A DNA stretch of 61,082 nucleotides from Lysobacterales bacterium. GTDB taxonomy: Bacteria > Pseudomonadota > Gammaproteobacteria > Xanthomonadales > SZUA-38. The notes under the pieces are model-generated. The model saw only the letters and a program-made list of their open reading frames with translations. It made no database searches and had not been told where the DNA came from. Within the stretch, counting starts at the first letter, position 1. Every line of letters begins with the position of its first letter. Where the stretch lies: NCBI GenBank assembly GCA_030065125.1, contig JASJDM010000053.1:1-61082 (forward strand), given 5' to 3'. The position numbers and the translations under genes were made by a program. Positions 53,949-61,082 of the stretch are shown in pieces.

Positions 53949-55847
53949 ATGGGCGAACAGTCAGTAACAGACCGCAGCGACGAGCAGGTCATGCGCACTT
54001 TTATGAAGGCGCTGCTGCAGGACGTGCGCGCCATGGAGCACATGCTGGACTCCGGCATGTTCGAAACCGGGATCCGGCGAATCGGCGCAGAACAGGAAAT
54101 GTTCCTGGTGGACTCGGCCCGGCGGCCAGCGCTCAGCGCCATGCAGATGATGGAGGTGATCGACGACCCGCGATTCACCTACGAGCTGGCCCAATTCAAC
54201 CTGGAAGCCAACCTGACGCCGCTGACCCTGGGCGGTGACTGTCTGCGGCAGATGGAAAACGAGGCGCTGGACGTGATGAAGATTGCGTCGGACGCGGCGC
54301 GTTCCATCGACCGTGACGTAATTCTCTGCGGCATCCTGCCCACCCTGACCCACAAGGATCTCAGCCTCGACTCCATGGTGCCCATGCCCCGGTACCGGGC
54401 GCTCAACGACGCCCTGGTCAAGCTGCGCGGTTCGGATTTCAACCTGGCCATCAAGGGTATCGACGACCTTGAGCTGGCCCACGACAATGTGATGCTGGAG
54501 GCCTGCAACGCCAGCTTCCAGGTCCATTTCCAGGTGGCGCCGGATGAGTTTGCCAATCTTTACAACCTGGCTCAGCTCATCACCGCCCCGGTCATGTCCG
54601 CCTCGGTCAACTCGCCGCTGCTCCTGGGCAAGCGCCTGTGGAAGGAGTCGCGTATCGCGGTGTTTGAGCACAGCATCGACTCCCGCACCGATATCCACAA
54701 GGCCCGGGGTCTGCAGCCCCGGGTGCATTTCGGCGAACACTGGATCGACGATTCGGTGCTGGAGATTTTCAAGGAAGACATCGCCCGGTTCCGGGTGGTG
54801 TTAACCACCGAATCCGAGGATCCCATGAAGGCGCTGGAGCAGGGGCGCGTGCCCAAGCTGAATGCGCTGCGGCTGCACAACGGCACGGTGTACCGCTGGA
54901 ACCGGGCCTGCTACGGGATTACAGACGACAAGCCGCATCTGCGGATTGAGCATCGGGTCCTGCCGTCGGGTCCGACCATTCTGGACGAGGTGGCCAACGC
55001 CGCATTCTTCTTCGGGCTGATGTCGGAGCTGCCGTCGGCTGACATCCCCCAGCACATGCCCTTCGACGATGCCCGCACCAATTTTTTCAAGGCCGCACGC
55101 TATGGGCTCCAGGCCCAGTTGACCTGGCTGGACGGCGAACAGATTTCTGCCCTGGAGCTGGTTCGTGACCGCCTGATCCCGGCGGCCCGTTCCGGCCTGG
55201 CCAAGGCCAGGATCCGCAAGCGGGACATCGAGCGTTACATGGGTGTGCTGGAAGGCCGGGTTGAGAGTGAACAGACCGCGGCGCGCTGGATGCTGCGGTC
55301 ACTGCAGGCCATGGACGAAGAGACCATGGACCAGAAACTGCGCCGGCTGACCGATACCATCGTGGTTCGACAGCGCAACAACAACCCGGTACACACCTGG
55401 GAGCTGATCTGCCCGGACGACAACCTGGACTGGCGGGAGAGCTACCGAACTGTGGGCCAGTACATGACCACCAACCTGTTCACCGTGCGGGCCAACGACC
55501 TGGTTGATTTTGCCGCCAGCCTGATGGAATGGCGGCACATCCGCCACGTTCCGGTAGAAGACGATGCCGGGCGCCTGGTGGGGCTGGTGTCCCATCGCGA
55601 CCTGCTCGGCATCATTGCCCGGGGTGAGCCCCTGGACGGCGGGGCGGTATCGGTCAGGGACATCATGAACCCGCATCCGCTGTCGGTGACACCGGATTGC
55701 AGTACCGTGGAGGTCATTCGGATCATGCGGGAAAAAGGAGTGGCCTGCCTGCCGGTGGTGCATGACGACAAGCTGGTGGGAGTGGTCACCGAGGCTGACC
55801 TCATCGTGGTGGCCGGCAAGCTGCTCGAGGCTATGCTCCAGGAATAA
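53949..55847 (+). CDS. GCS2-type carboxylate-amine ligase fused to two CBS domains
   Basis: The first roughly 480 residues resemble glutamate-cysteine ligase family 2 and related carboxylate-amine ligases: RRIGAEQEMFLVD (active-site Glu), YELAQFNLEANLTPL, VMLEACNASFQVHFQV and LRIEHRVLPSGPT. The last roughly 130 residues form a CBS pair (MTTNLFTVRANDLVDFAASL, then VRDIMNPHPLSVTPDCST), a module that usually binds adenine nucleotides and regulates the partner domain. Total length 632. It probably joins an amino acid to a carboxylate under energy-state control. The next gene starts in the stop codon (TAATG). Confidence 0.82.
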   Translation: MGEQSVTDRSDEQVMRTFMKALLQDVRAMEHMLDSGMFETGIRRIGAEQEMFLVDSARRPALSAMQMMEVIDDPRFTYELAQFNLEANLTPLTLGGDCLRQMENEALDVMKIASDAARSIDRDVILCGILPTLTHKDLSLDSMVPMPRYRALNDALVKLRGSDFNLAIKGIDDLELAHDNVMLEACNASFQVHFQVAPDEFANLYNLAQLITAPVMSASVNSPLLLGKRLWKESRIAVFEHSIDSRTDIHKARGLQPRVHFGEHWIDDSVLEIFKEDIARFRVVLTTESEDPMKALEQGRVPKLNALRLHNGTVYRWNRACYGITDDKPHLRIEHRVLPSGPTILDEVANAAFFFGLMSELPSADIPQHMPFDDARTNFFKAARYGLQAQLTWLDGEQISALELVRDRLIPAARSGLAKARIRKRDIERYMGVLEGRVESEQTAARWMLRSLQAMDEETMDQKLRRLTDTIVVRQRNNNPVHTWELICPDDNLDWRESYRTVGQYMTTNLFTVRANDLVDFAASLMEWRHIRHVPVEDDAGRLVGLVSHRDLLGIIARGEPLDGGAVSVRDIMNPHPLSVTPDCSTVEVIRIMREKGVACLPVVHDDKLVGVVTEADLIVVAGKLLEAMLQE

Positions 55848-56278
55848 TGATCCGCCGGTCTCCGCTGTGGACAATGGCGCTGCTGTTGGCGCTGGCCGGA
55901 TGCGGCTCGGGGGACGATCCTGAGGCGCGGCTGCGCCAAACCGTAGACCTGATGGAAACCGCGGCGGAGGCGGGGGACATCGGCGAGTTCCTGGAGTACG
56001 TGGCGGATGATTTCAGCGGCCAGGGCGGCCAGCTTGACCGACGCAACCTGGCCCGCATGCTGCGAGCCCAGATGCTGCGCCATACCCGGATTACCGCCAC
56101 CATCACCTCCAGCGATATCCAGATGTTCACCAATCGGGCGACTATGGACATGACCCTGTTGCTGACGGGCGGACCCCGGGCCTGGATGCCGGAGTCCGGC
56201 GAGTTGATGACCGTCAGCACCGGTTGGCGCCTGTCCGGCGGCGACTGGGAGCTGATCAGCGCCAGCTGGGAACGCTGA
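55847..56278 (+). CDS. Small lipoprotein with NTF2-like (SnoaL/DUF4440) fold
   Basis: This 143-residue protein has lipobox LALAGC near residue 19. It is followed by a domain with early helices (LRQTVDLMETAAEAGDIGEF, LEYVADDFSG) and a C-terminal strand ending WRLSGGDWELISASWER, typical of NTF2-like folds. Function unknown; possibly ligand binding or a scaffold in the envelope. It is translationally coupled to the CBS-fused ligase and followed 15 bases later by the nitrilase gene. Confidence 0.7.
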   Translation: MIRRSPLWTMALLLALAGCGSGDDPEARLRQTVDLMETAAEAGDIGEFLEYVADDFSGQGGQLDRRNLARMLRAQMLRHTRITATITSSDIQMFTNRATMDMTLLLTGGPRAWMPESGELMTVSTGWRLSGGDWELISASWER

Positions 56279-56293
56279 GGCGACGCAGCTCTG

Positions 56294-57277
56294 ATGGATC
56301 GTTTCTACGCCGCGGCCTGCCAGACCGATTTCCCGGCACCTGTGCACCGCCGGGAAATCGGCGATCGCGTGCGCCGCATGTGTGACATGGCCAGGAACGC
56401 GGTGGAGGGCTACCGCCCGTTTTTTGATGTGCGGCTGCTGAGCTTTCCTGAGTTCGCCCACGCAGTGCCGATTCACGACAACCCCCGGGCGCTGATCGAT
56501 CACCTGGCGGTGGAGCTGCCCAACGAACACACTGATCGTTATCAGGATCTCTGCCGGGAGCTGGGTATCTACATCCAGACCGGCACCTTTCTGGAGATGG
56601 ACCCGGGCTATCCCGAGGCGGTATTCAATACCACGCTGCTGATCGGTCCCGATGGCATCATCAGCCGGTACCGCAAGGTCAACACCTGGATACCCTGGGA
56701 AGTGCACACCAGCCCGCATGATCTTGCCGATTACGATGAACCCCTGTTTCCCGTGGCGGACACGCCCATCGGAAAAATCGGGGTGGCGATCTGCTACGAC
56801 TGGCTGTTTCCCGAAACCATCCGACAGCTGGCGTTTGACGGGGCAGAGATCGTTGTCCGTGTTTCGGCCTACATGGACCCGTGGGGGGGCACCCGGCCCA
56901 TGGACTGGTGGACCCTGTTCAACCGGGCCCGCGCGGCGGAAAACACGGTCTACGTGGTGGCGTCTAACCAGGCTGCCGAAATGCGGAACTACCCGCCGTT
57001 CAGCTGGCCGGGGTCCAGCATGGTGGTGGATTACGACGGCCGCATCCTGGCACAGGCCGAGCCGGGCACCGGCGAAGCCGTGGTGGTGGCCCCCATCGAC
57101 CTTGCCGCCCTGCGGGCGGAACGTGAGCGGCGCCAGGGACATGATATGCGGGCGCACACCCGGTCGGAGGCTTATGATTACCTGTCCAGGCCGCGCCTTT
57201 CATCGCGCGGGACGGAACCAGTGGGAATTGATGAACTTCAGGGAAGAATCAGGGACAGCAAGAATCGTCTGCTGTAG
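56294..57277 (+). CDS. Carbon-nitrogen hydrolase (nitrilase superfamily)
   Basis: This 327-residue enzyme has the Glu-Lys-Cys triad of nitrilases/amidases: Glu in LSFPEFAHAV, Lys in RYRKVNTWIPW and Cys in GVAICYDWLFPE. The pattern is closer to aliphatic amidase or formamidase relatives than to nitrile hydrolases. It is cytoplasmic, with no signal peptide. Next to a carboxylate-amine ligase it might break or recycle the amide product. Its 3' end overlaps the following gene by 47 bases. Confidence 0.85.
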   Translation: MDRFYAAACQTDFPAPVHRREIGDRVRRMCDMARNAVEGYRPFFDVRLLSFPEFAHAVPIHDNPRALIDHLAVELPNEHTDRYQDLCRELGIYIQTGTFLEMDPGYPEAVFNTTLLIGPDGIISRYRKVNTWIPWEVHTSPHDLADYDEPLFPVADTPIGKIGVAICYDWLFPETIRQLAFDGAEIVVRVSAYMDPWGGTRPMDWWTLFNRARAAENTVYVVASNQAAEMRNYPPFSWPGSSMVVDYDGRILAQAEPGTGEAVVVAPIDLAALRAERERRQGHDMRAHTRSEAYDYLSRPRLSSRGTEPVGIDELQGRIRDSKNRLL

Positions 57278-60200
57278 GGGCCCGGGCCTGGCGGCGCTGG
57301 CCGGCTTTGTTCTGGCGGTACTGTTCGGCTGTGGAGAACAGGGAGCGGGCGATACCGGCGGGCTCTCCCCGGGGCTTGTGGCCCTGAACAACCGCGGCGT
57401 TGCCGAGATGGGCCGGTTTGACTACGAGCAGGCCCACCGGACCTTCACCGAAGTGGTCAGCCAGGCGCCGCAGTGGGAGATCGGCCAGCTCAATCTCGCG
57501 GTGGCCACTCTCAACCGACGTTTCCCCGGTGACGAAGGCGCCGCCATGGCCCTGCTGTCCGGGGTGGTCGAAGCCGACCCGGGGGCGCTGCGGGCTCACT
57601 ACATGATGGGGATCCTGACCTTCAACCGGGGCGATATCGACGATGCCCTGGTTCATTTCAGCACTGTCAGCCAGGCGGATCCCAACGACGCCTACGCGGT
57701 GTACTACCACGCCCAGTGCCTGCTGCAGCTGGGGCGCCCGGAGGAAGCCCTGCCGCTGTTCCGGCGGGCGCTGACCACGGATCCTTACCTGCGCAGTGCA
57801 GCCTACGGCGCCTTCCTGACACTGCAGCGTATGGGCCGGCGGGAGCAGGCACGGGAAGCGCTGTCGGTTTACCAGCGGCTGGATGACAACCCGCGCAGCC
57901 GTCTGGCGGAAATCAAGTACACCCGGATGGGCCCCCGGGCTGCCGCCGTTGCGATTCGGCCCGAACCGGACGCGGTCCAGCCGGTGCCCGCGGGAGCGCT
58001 GTTCGGGTCGGCGGTGGATCTGGGAATCGGCCCGGCGCTGTCGGCCAGTGTACGTGTGGAGGGTGACGTGGCCTGGCTGGCAGCAGGTACTGACGCGGGG
58101 CTGGAGATGTGCGACGTGGGCGCCGCTGACTCCCGCTGCCGGTCACTGGCGGACCTGCCTTTTGCCGGCAGCTCCGGTGTGCTGGGCACGGCCTGGGGCG
58201 ATTACGACAATGATGGTCTGACGGACCTTTATCTCCTGCGTGCCGGTCCCAACCAGCTCTGGCGGCAGTTGCCTGGTGGACAGTGGTCCGACGTGACCGG
58301 CACGGTGGGTGTTGCCGGCGGTGATTTTTCCACCGTGGACGCCCTGCTCGTGGATGCCGATCACGACGGCGATCTTGACCTGCTGCTGGCCAACTCCGAC
58401 GCGCCGTCCCAGCTGCTCAGCAACAACGGCAACGGCACCTTCCGTGACCTGTCGGCGCAGCTGGAGGGTATCGGCCCGGCGGTGCAGGTGGCGGCGGCGG
58501 ACCTGGATGCCGATCGGGATCTCGACATCGTGATGCTGTCCCGTTCGGCCACGCCGGTCGCCCAGGTCTGGACCAACGATCGCCTGTGGCAATATCGCAG
58601 GGAGAACGACGCCCTGGGCGGCGAAGACCTGCGGGGGATTCTGAGCGCGGATCTCGATGTGGACGGCAGTATGGAGCTGGTGACCCTGGCGGGCAATGGC
58701 GACGTGTCCAGCTGGGCGCGCCAGGACAAAGGATGGCGCCAAAGGCTGATTGGACGCAGCAGCGCCGGCGCGGATGCCCTGATGCTGGCGGACCTGAACG
58801 GCAACGGCCGGCAGGAAATAGTGGCCGGCGGAAGCGGCGGCTGGCGGGTTTTCGACGGCAGCGACGGTCGCGAGCTGGCCTCGGGCAGCGGCATGCCGAA
58901 AGGCCTGGTCAACCTGGACCCTGCAGTCGGGCCGGCGCTGCTGGTGGTCCTTGACGGCCGCCTCAGCCTGCTGCCGCCGGGCCCGGGGCGTCACCCCTTT
59001 GTCGGCCTGGAATTCAGTGGCCTGGAGGATACCGGACAGTCCATGCGGTCCAACGCCAGCGGAATCGGCACGGAATTCGTGGCCCGCAGTGGAGATGTCT
59101 GGACCGCGGGCAGCAGCCTGCCGGCGGGCAGCCTGGGCGGCCAGAGCCTGCAGCCCGTGTTCCTGGGTACCGGTGGCCAGGGCCGAATTGCCACCCTGGA
59201 GATCGACTGGTCGGACGGGGTGTACCAGTCGGAGCTGGACCTGTCCGAGGGGACCGTTCACCGCATTACGGAAACCCAGCGGCAGCTGGCCAGTTGCCCG
59301 GTGCTGTTCGCGTCGGACGGTTCGGGCTACCGGTTTGTGAGTGATGTGCTGGGGGTCGGCGGAATCGGGTTCAACGCCGGCTTTGGGCAATATGGTGAAC
59401 CGAGGCCTCGTGAGTCATTCCTGTTGCCGCCGGGGCTTCCCGCTGTCAGTGAGTCCGGTTACCTGGAAGTGGTGATCTCTGAGCCCATGGAGGAGCTCGC
59501 CTATATCGACCGGGTGCGCCTGGTGGCCCACGATTTTCCCCAGGACCTGGAGATGACCCTGGACGAGCGCATGGGGCTGGCGGGGCCGGTACCGACGGGT
59601 GAACCCGTCTGGTTCAGCGCGGCAATAGAACCGGTCTCGGTGACCGACCAGGCCGGGCAGCTGGTGTCTCGGCAGGTCCGCGCCGTGGACCTGGATGCAG
59701 CACCGCTGCCACCGGTGATGCCCACCCTGCTGGGTCTGCTGCAGGAAGAGCACCAGCTGGTGATGGAGTTCGATCGGGACCTGTCAAGTCTGGATCAACC
59801 CGTGCTGCTGATGGATGGCTGGGTGGAATACGGCTATTCCCAGACCAGTTTCGCCGCCTGGCAAATGGGCCTGGGATACAGCGCGGCGACCCTGGAGGTC
59901 TGGAACCGCGATCGCTGGGAGCCGGTTTACCAGTCTTTCGGATACCCGGCCGGCATGCCGAGACTGGCGTCGCTGCCGCTGCCGCAACTGCCCGCCGGCA
60001 GTGTGCGGCTGCGGCTGCGCAGCCGCCAGCAGATCTACTGGGATCGGCTGGCCCTGGCCGAGTCGGAGCAGGCGGTGGCGAACACCGCGATCGAGGTCCG
60101 GCTGGCGGATGCGAGGGTCGAAAAGATCGGCTTTCCGCGCCGGTCCACGGGTGCGCAAATGGTGCCGGACTATGACTATGCCGTACGTGAGCCCTTCTGG

Positions 60201-60512
60201 GATACCCGCTACCAGAGCGGTCACTACACCAGCCTGGGGCCTGCTGAAGAGCTGATCCAGGATAAAGACAATGCCCTGGCCATCATCGGGCCCGGGGACG
60301 CTTTGATTGCCAGGTTCACGCCGCCGTCGCAGCCGCCCAAGCCCGGATTCAGCCGGCGGTGGGTGCTGATGCTGGACGGCTGGGCCAAGGACATGGACCT
60401 GTTTACCCGGGACGGAGAAACCGTGGGCCCGCTGCCGCGGCAGGCGGTTGCGATAGATCGCTCCGGGGAACTGCACGCCCGCTACAACAACCGCTTTCGG
60501 TCAGGACGCTGA
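57231..60512 (+). CDS. Large TPR/FG-GAP (VCBS) repeat lipoprotein, UnbV/ASPIC-like
   Basis: This protein of about 1093 residues starts at ATG 57231; the open frame extends farther left only as a shadow of the nitrilase. A lipobox (LAVLFGC, about residue 34) predicts a lipoprotein. TPR-like helices cover about residues 45-230. They are followed by an FG-GAP/VCBS region with calcium-loop-like motifs (DYDNDGLTD near 323, DADHDGDLD near 375, DLDADRDLD near 424, DLDVDGSME near 474, DLNGNGRQE near 521). A segment resembling the ASPIC/UnbV domain lies near 605-680, and a long unassigned C-terminal half ends the protein. Such proteins may be extracytoplasmic adhesins or scaffolds. It is coupled to a membrane cytochrome-like gene by ATGA. 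Confidence 0.75.
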   Translation: MNFREESGTARIVCCRGPGLAALAGFVLAVLFGCGEQGAGDTGGLSPGLVALNNRGVAEMGRFDYEQAHRTFTEVVSQAPQWEIGQLNLAVATLNRRFPGDEGAAMALLSGVVEADPGALRAHYMMGILTFNRGDIDDALVHFSTVSQADPNDAYAVYYHAQCLLQLGRPEEALPLFRRALTTDPYLRSAAYGAFLTLQRMGRREQAREALSVYQRLDDNPRSRLAEIKYTRMGPRAAAVAIRPEPDAVQPVPAGALFGSAVDLGIGPALSASVRVEGDVAWLAAGTDAGLEMCDVGAADSRCRSLADLPFAGSSGVLGTAWGDYDNDGLTDLYLLRAGPNQLWRQLPGGQWSDVTGTVGVAGGDFSTVDALLVDADHDGDLDLLLANSDAPSQLLSNNGNGTFRDLSAQLEGIGPAVQVAAADLDADRDLDIVMLSRSATPVAQVWTNDRLWQYRRENDALGGEDLRGILSADLDVDGSMELVTLAGNGDVSSWARQDKGWRQRLIGRSSAGADALMLADLNGNGRQEIVAGGSGGWRVFDGSDGRELASGSGMPKGLVNLDPAVGPALLVVLDGRLSLLPPGPGRHPFVGLEFSGLEDTGQSMRSNASGIGTEFVARSGDVWTAGSSLPAGSLGGQSLQPVFLGTGGQGRIATLEIDWSDGVYQSELDLSEGTVHRITETQRQLASCPVLFASDGSGYRFVSDVLGVGGIGFNAGFGQYGEPRPRESFLLPPGLPAVSESGYLEVVISEPMEELAYIDRVRLVAHDFPQDLEMTLDERMGLAGPVPTGEPVWFSAAIEPVSVTDQAGQLVSRQVRAVDLDAAPLPPVMPTLLGLLQEEHQLVMEFDRDLSSLDQPVLLMDGWVEYGYSQTSFAAWQMGLGYSAATLEVWNRDRWEPVYQSFGYPAGMPRLASLPLPQLPAGSVRLRLRSRQQIYWDRLALAESEQAVANTAIEVRLADARVEKIGFPRRSTGAQMVPDYDYAVREPFWDTRYQSGHYTSLGPAEELIQDKDNALAIIGPGDALIARFTPPSQPPKPGFSRRWVLMLDGWAKDMDLFTRDGETVGPLPRQAVAIDRSGELHARYNNRFRSGR

Positions 60513-61082
60513 TGCGGCCGGTGGTTGGCCCCAGGCTTCGGCGACTGCTTCAGCTGGTGCTGGTGCTGTTCGCCCTGCTGATCATCAACAGCGTCTACCT
60601 GGCCGCCGTCACGCTGCTGGAGTCCCTGGGCTACGGCTCCCTGCAGACCCTGTTTTATCAGTACATGTTCCTGGGGCACCTGGCGCTGGGGTTGCTGCTG
60701 CTGCTCCCCTTCCTGGTCTACGGCGTCGCCCACTGGCGCCGGGCGCACTCGCGCCCCAACCGCCGGGCAGTCCGCGCCGGGCTGGGTCTGTTTGGACTTT
60801 CGCTGACGCTGCTGCTCAGCGGGCTGCTGCTCACCCGTGGACTGCCGCTGCTGGAGATCCGCCATCCCGATACCCGGCGGTTGCTGTACTGGCTGCACGT
60901 GGTGTCGCCGCTGCTGGTGGTATGGATGTTTGTGCTGCACCGGCTGGCGGGTCCGTCGATCCGCTGGTGGCGGGGTGCTGGAACGGCCGCGGTGGCGCTG
61001 GCCCTGACGGGGGTTTCCCTGTGGCTGCTGCGGCCGCAGGCGCCCGCATCAGGGCCTGATCAGCAGTTTGGTCCATCCCTGG
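60512..61082 (+). CDS. Membrane protein with bis-histidine pattern, possible b-type cytochrome (truncated by window)
   Basis: The frame starts at an ATG overlapping the previous stop (ATGA) and runs off the right edge after 190 codons with no stop. It contains about four hydrophobic segments. His56 and His74 lie in or beside the second helix, and His129 and His143 lie in or beside a later helix (LHVVSPLLVVWMFVLHR), a layout compatible with a di-heme b-type cytochrome. The C-terminal part, possibly with c-type heme motifs, is outside the window. Family not certain. Confidence 0.6.
   Translation, partial: MRPVVGPRLRRLLQLVLVLFALLIINSVYLAAVTLLESLGYGSLQTLFYQYMFLGHLALGLLLLLPFLVYGVAHWRRAHSRPNRRAVRAGLGLFGLSLTLLLSGLLLTRGLPLLEIRHPDTRRLLYWLHVVSPLLVVWMFVLHRLAGPSIRWWRGAGTAAVALALTGVSLWLLRPQAPASGPDQQFGPSL

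Noticed and set aside
56652..57230. N-terminal extension of the TPR/FG-GAP protein
   Set aside because: This part overlaps the nitrilase in another frame and is Arg/Trp/Pro-rich shadow sequence. The lipoprotein signal follows ATG 57231.

Overview
The window reads as one contiguous chromosomal segment of a GC-rich gammaproteobacterium with a sulfur-oxidising (lithotrophic or mixotrophic) life-style. The housekeeping order smpB-ratA-rnfH / bamE-fur / recN-hrcA-grpE-dnaK-dnaJ, and dapB-carA-carB-greA-recJ-prfB-lysS, is typical of Gammaproteobacteria (Pseudomonas, Xanthomonas and Chromatiales relatives). I cannot name the genus from sequence alone.

Layout. (1) 0.1-6.4 kb, minus strand: a complete Sox thiosulfate-oxidation operon, soxC-soxD-soxX-soxY-soxZ-soxA-(soxK-like)-soxB, with most junctions overlapping or separated by only a few bases. 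(2) 6.5-9.5 kb: a divergent ArsR-family regulator with the cysteine pair of persulfide sensors, a FadL-type outer-membrane porin, a periplasmic rhodanese and a SoxW-like thioredoxin. (3) 9.5-13 kb: mixed envelope and stress genes (TraB/GumN-like, YdeI-like, Blc lipocalin, polysaccharide deacetylase, cupin). (4) 13-20.2 kb, minus strand: an operon sqr-tolC-arsR-mfp-rnd. It joins a sulfide:quinone oxidoreductase, a second persulfide-sensor-type ArsR protein and a complete tripartite RND efflux pump behind one operator-bearing promoter. This is the most novel-looking system in the window. (5) 20.4-29.4 kb: trans-translation, BAM, Fur, RecN and heat-shock genes, with a sigma-32-type promoter before dnaK and a hairpin terminator between dnaK and dnaJ. 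(6) 29.5-37.5 kb: an accessory zone. It holds a serine hydrolase, a non-coding stretch with recurring CCGCGG palindromes, a block resembling integron cassettes (M74-type endopeptidase, an attC-like element, a nucleotidyltransferase-like gene, a mini zinc finger), and a small hydrolase cluster (cysteine amidohydrolase plus two NodB-type deacetylases) facing a thioesterase. (7) 37.6-49.5 kb: dapB, a hairpin-rich tandem repeat, carAB-greA-recJ-prfB-lysS and dinB; prfB carries the classical +1 programmed frameshift. (8) 49.6-61 kb: PilZ, a DUF2239 gene under a strong promoter covered by paired palindromes, fadD, a bactofilin, a methyltransferase-like gene, and an operon-like run of a glutamate-cysteine-ligase-like enzyme fused to CBS domains, a lipoprotein, a nitrilase, a giant TPR/FG-GAP lipoprotein and a truncated b-cytochrome-like membrane protein.

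How it works together. The SQR delivers sulfide electrons to quinone. The periplasmic Sox system with SoxCD oxidises thiosulfate fully to sulfate. Rhodanese and thioredoxin partners probably handle sulfane sulfur and redox repair. Two paralogous cysteine-pair ArsR repressors, each next to its own AT-rich inverted repeat, look set to switch these modules, and the RND pump, in response to reactive sulfur. No tRNA, rRNA, CRISPR array, integrase or transposase was seen.
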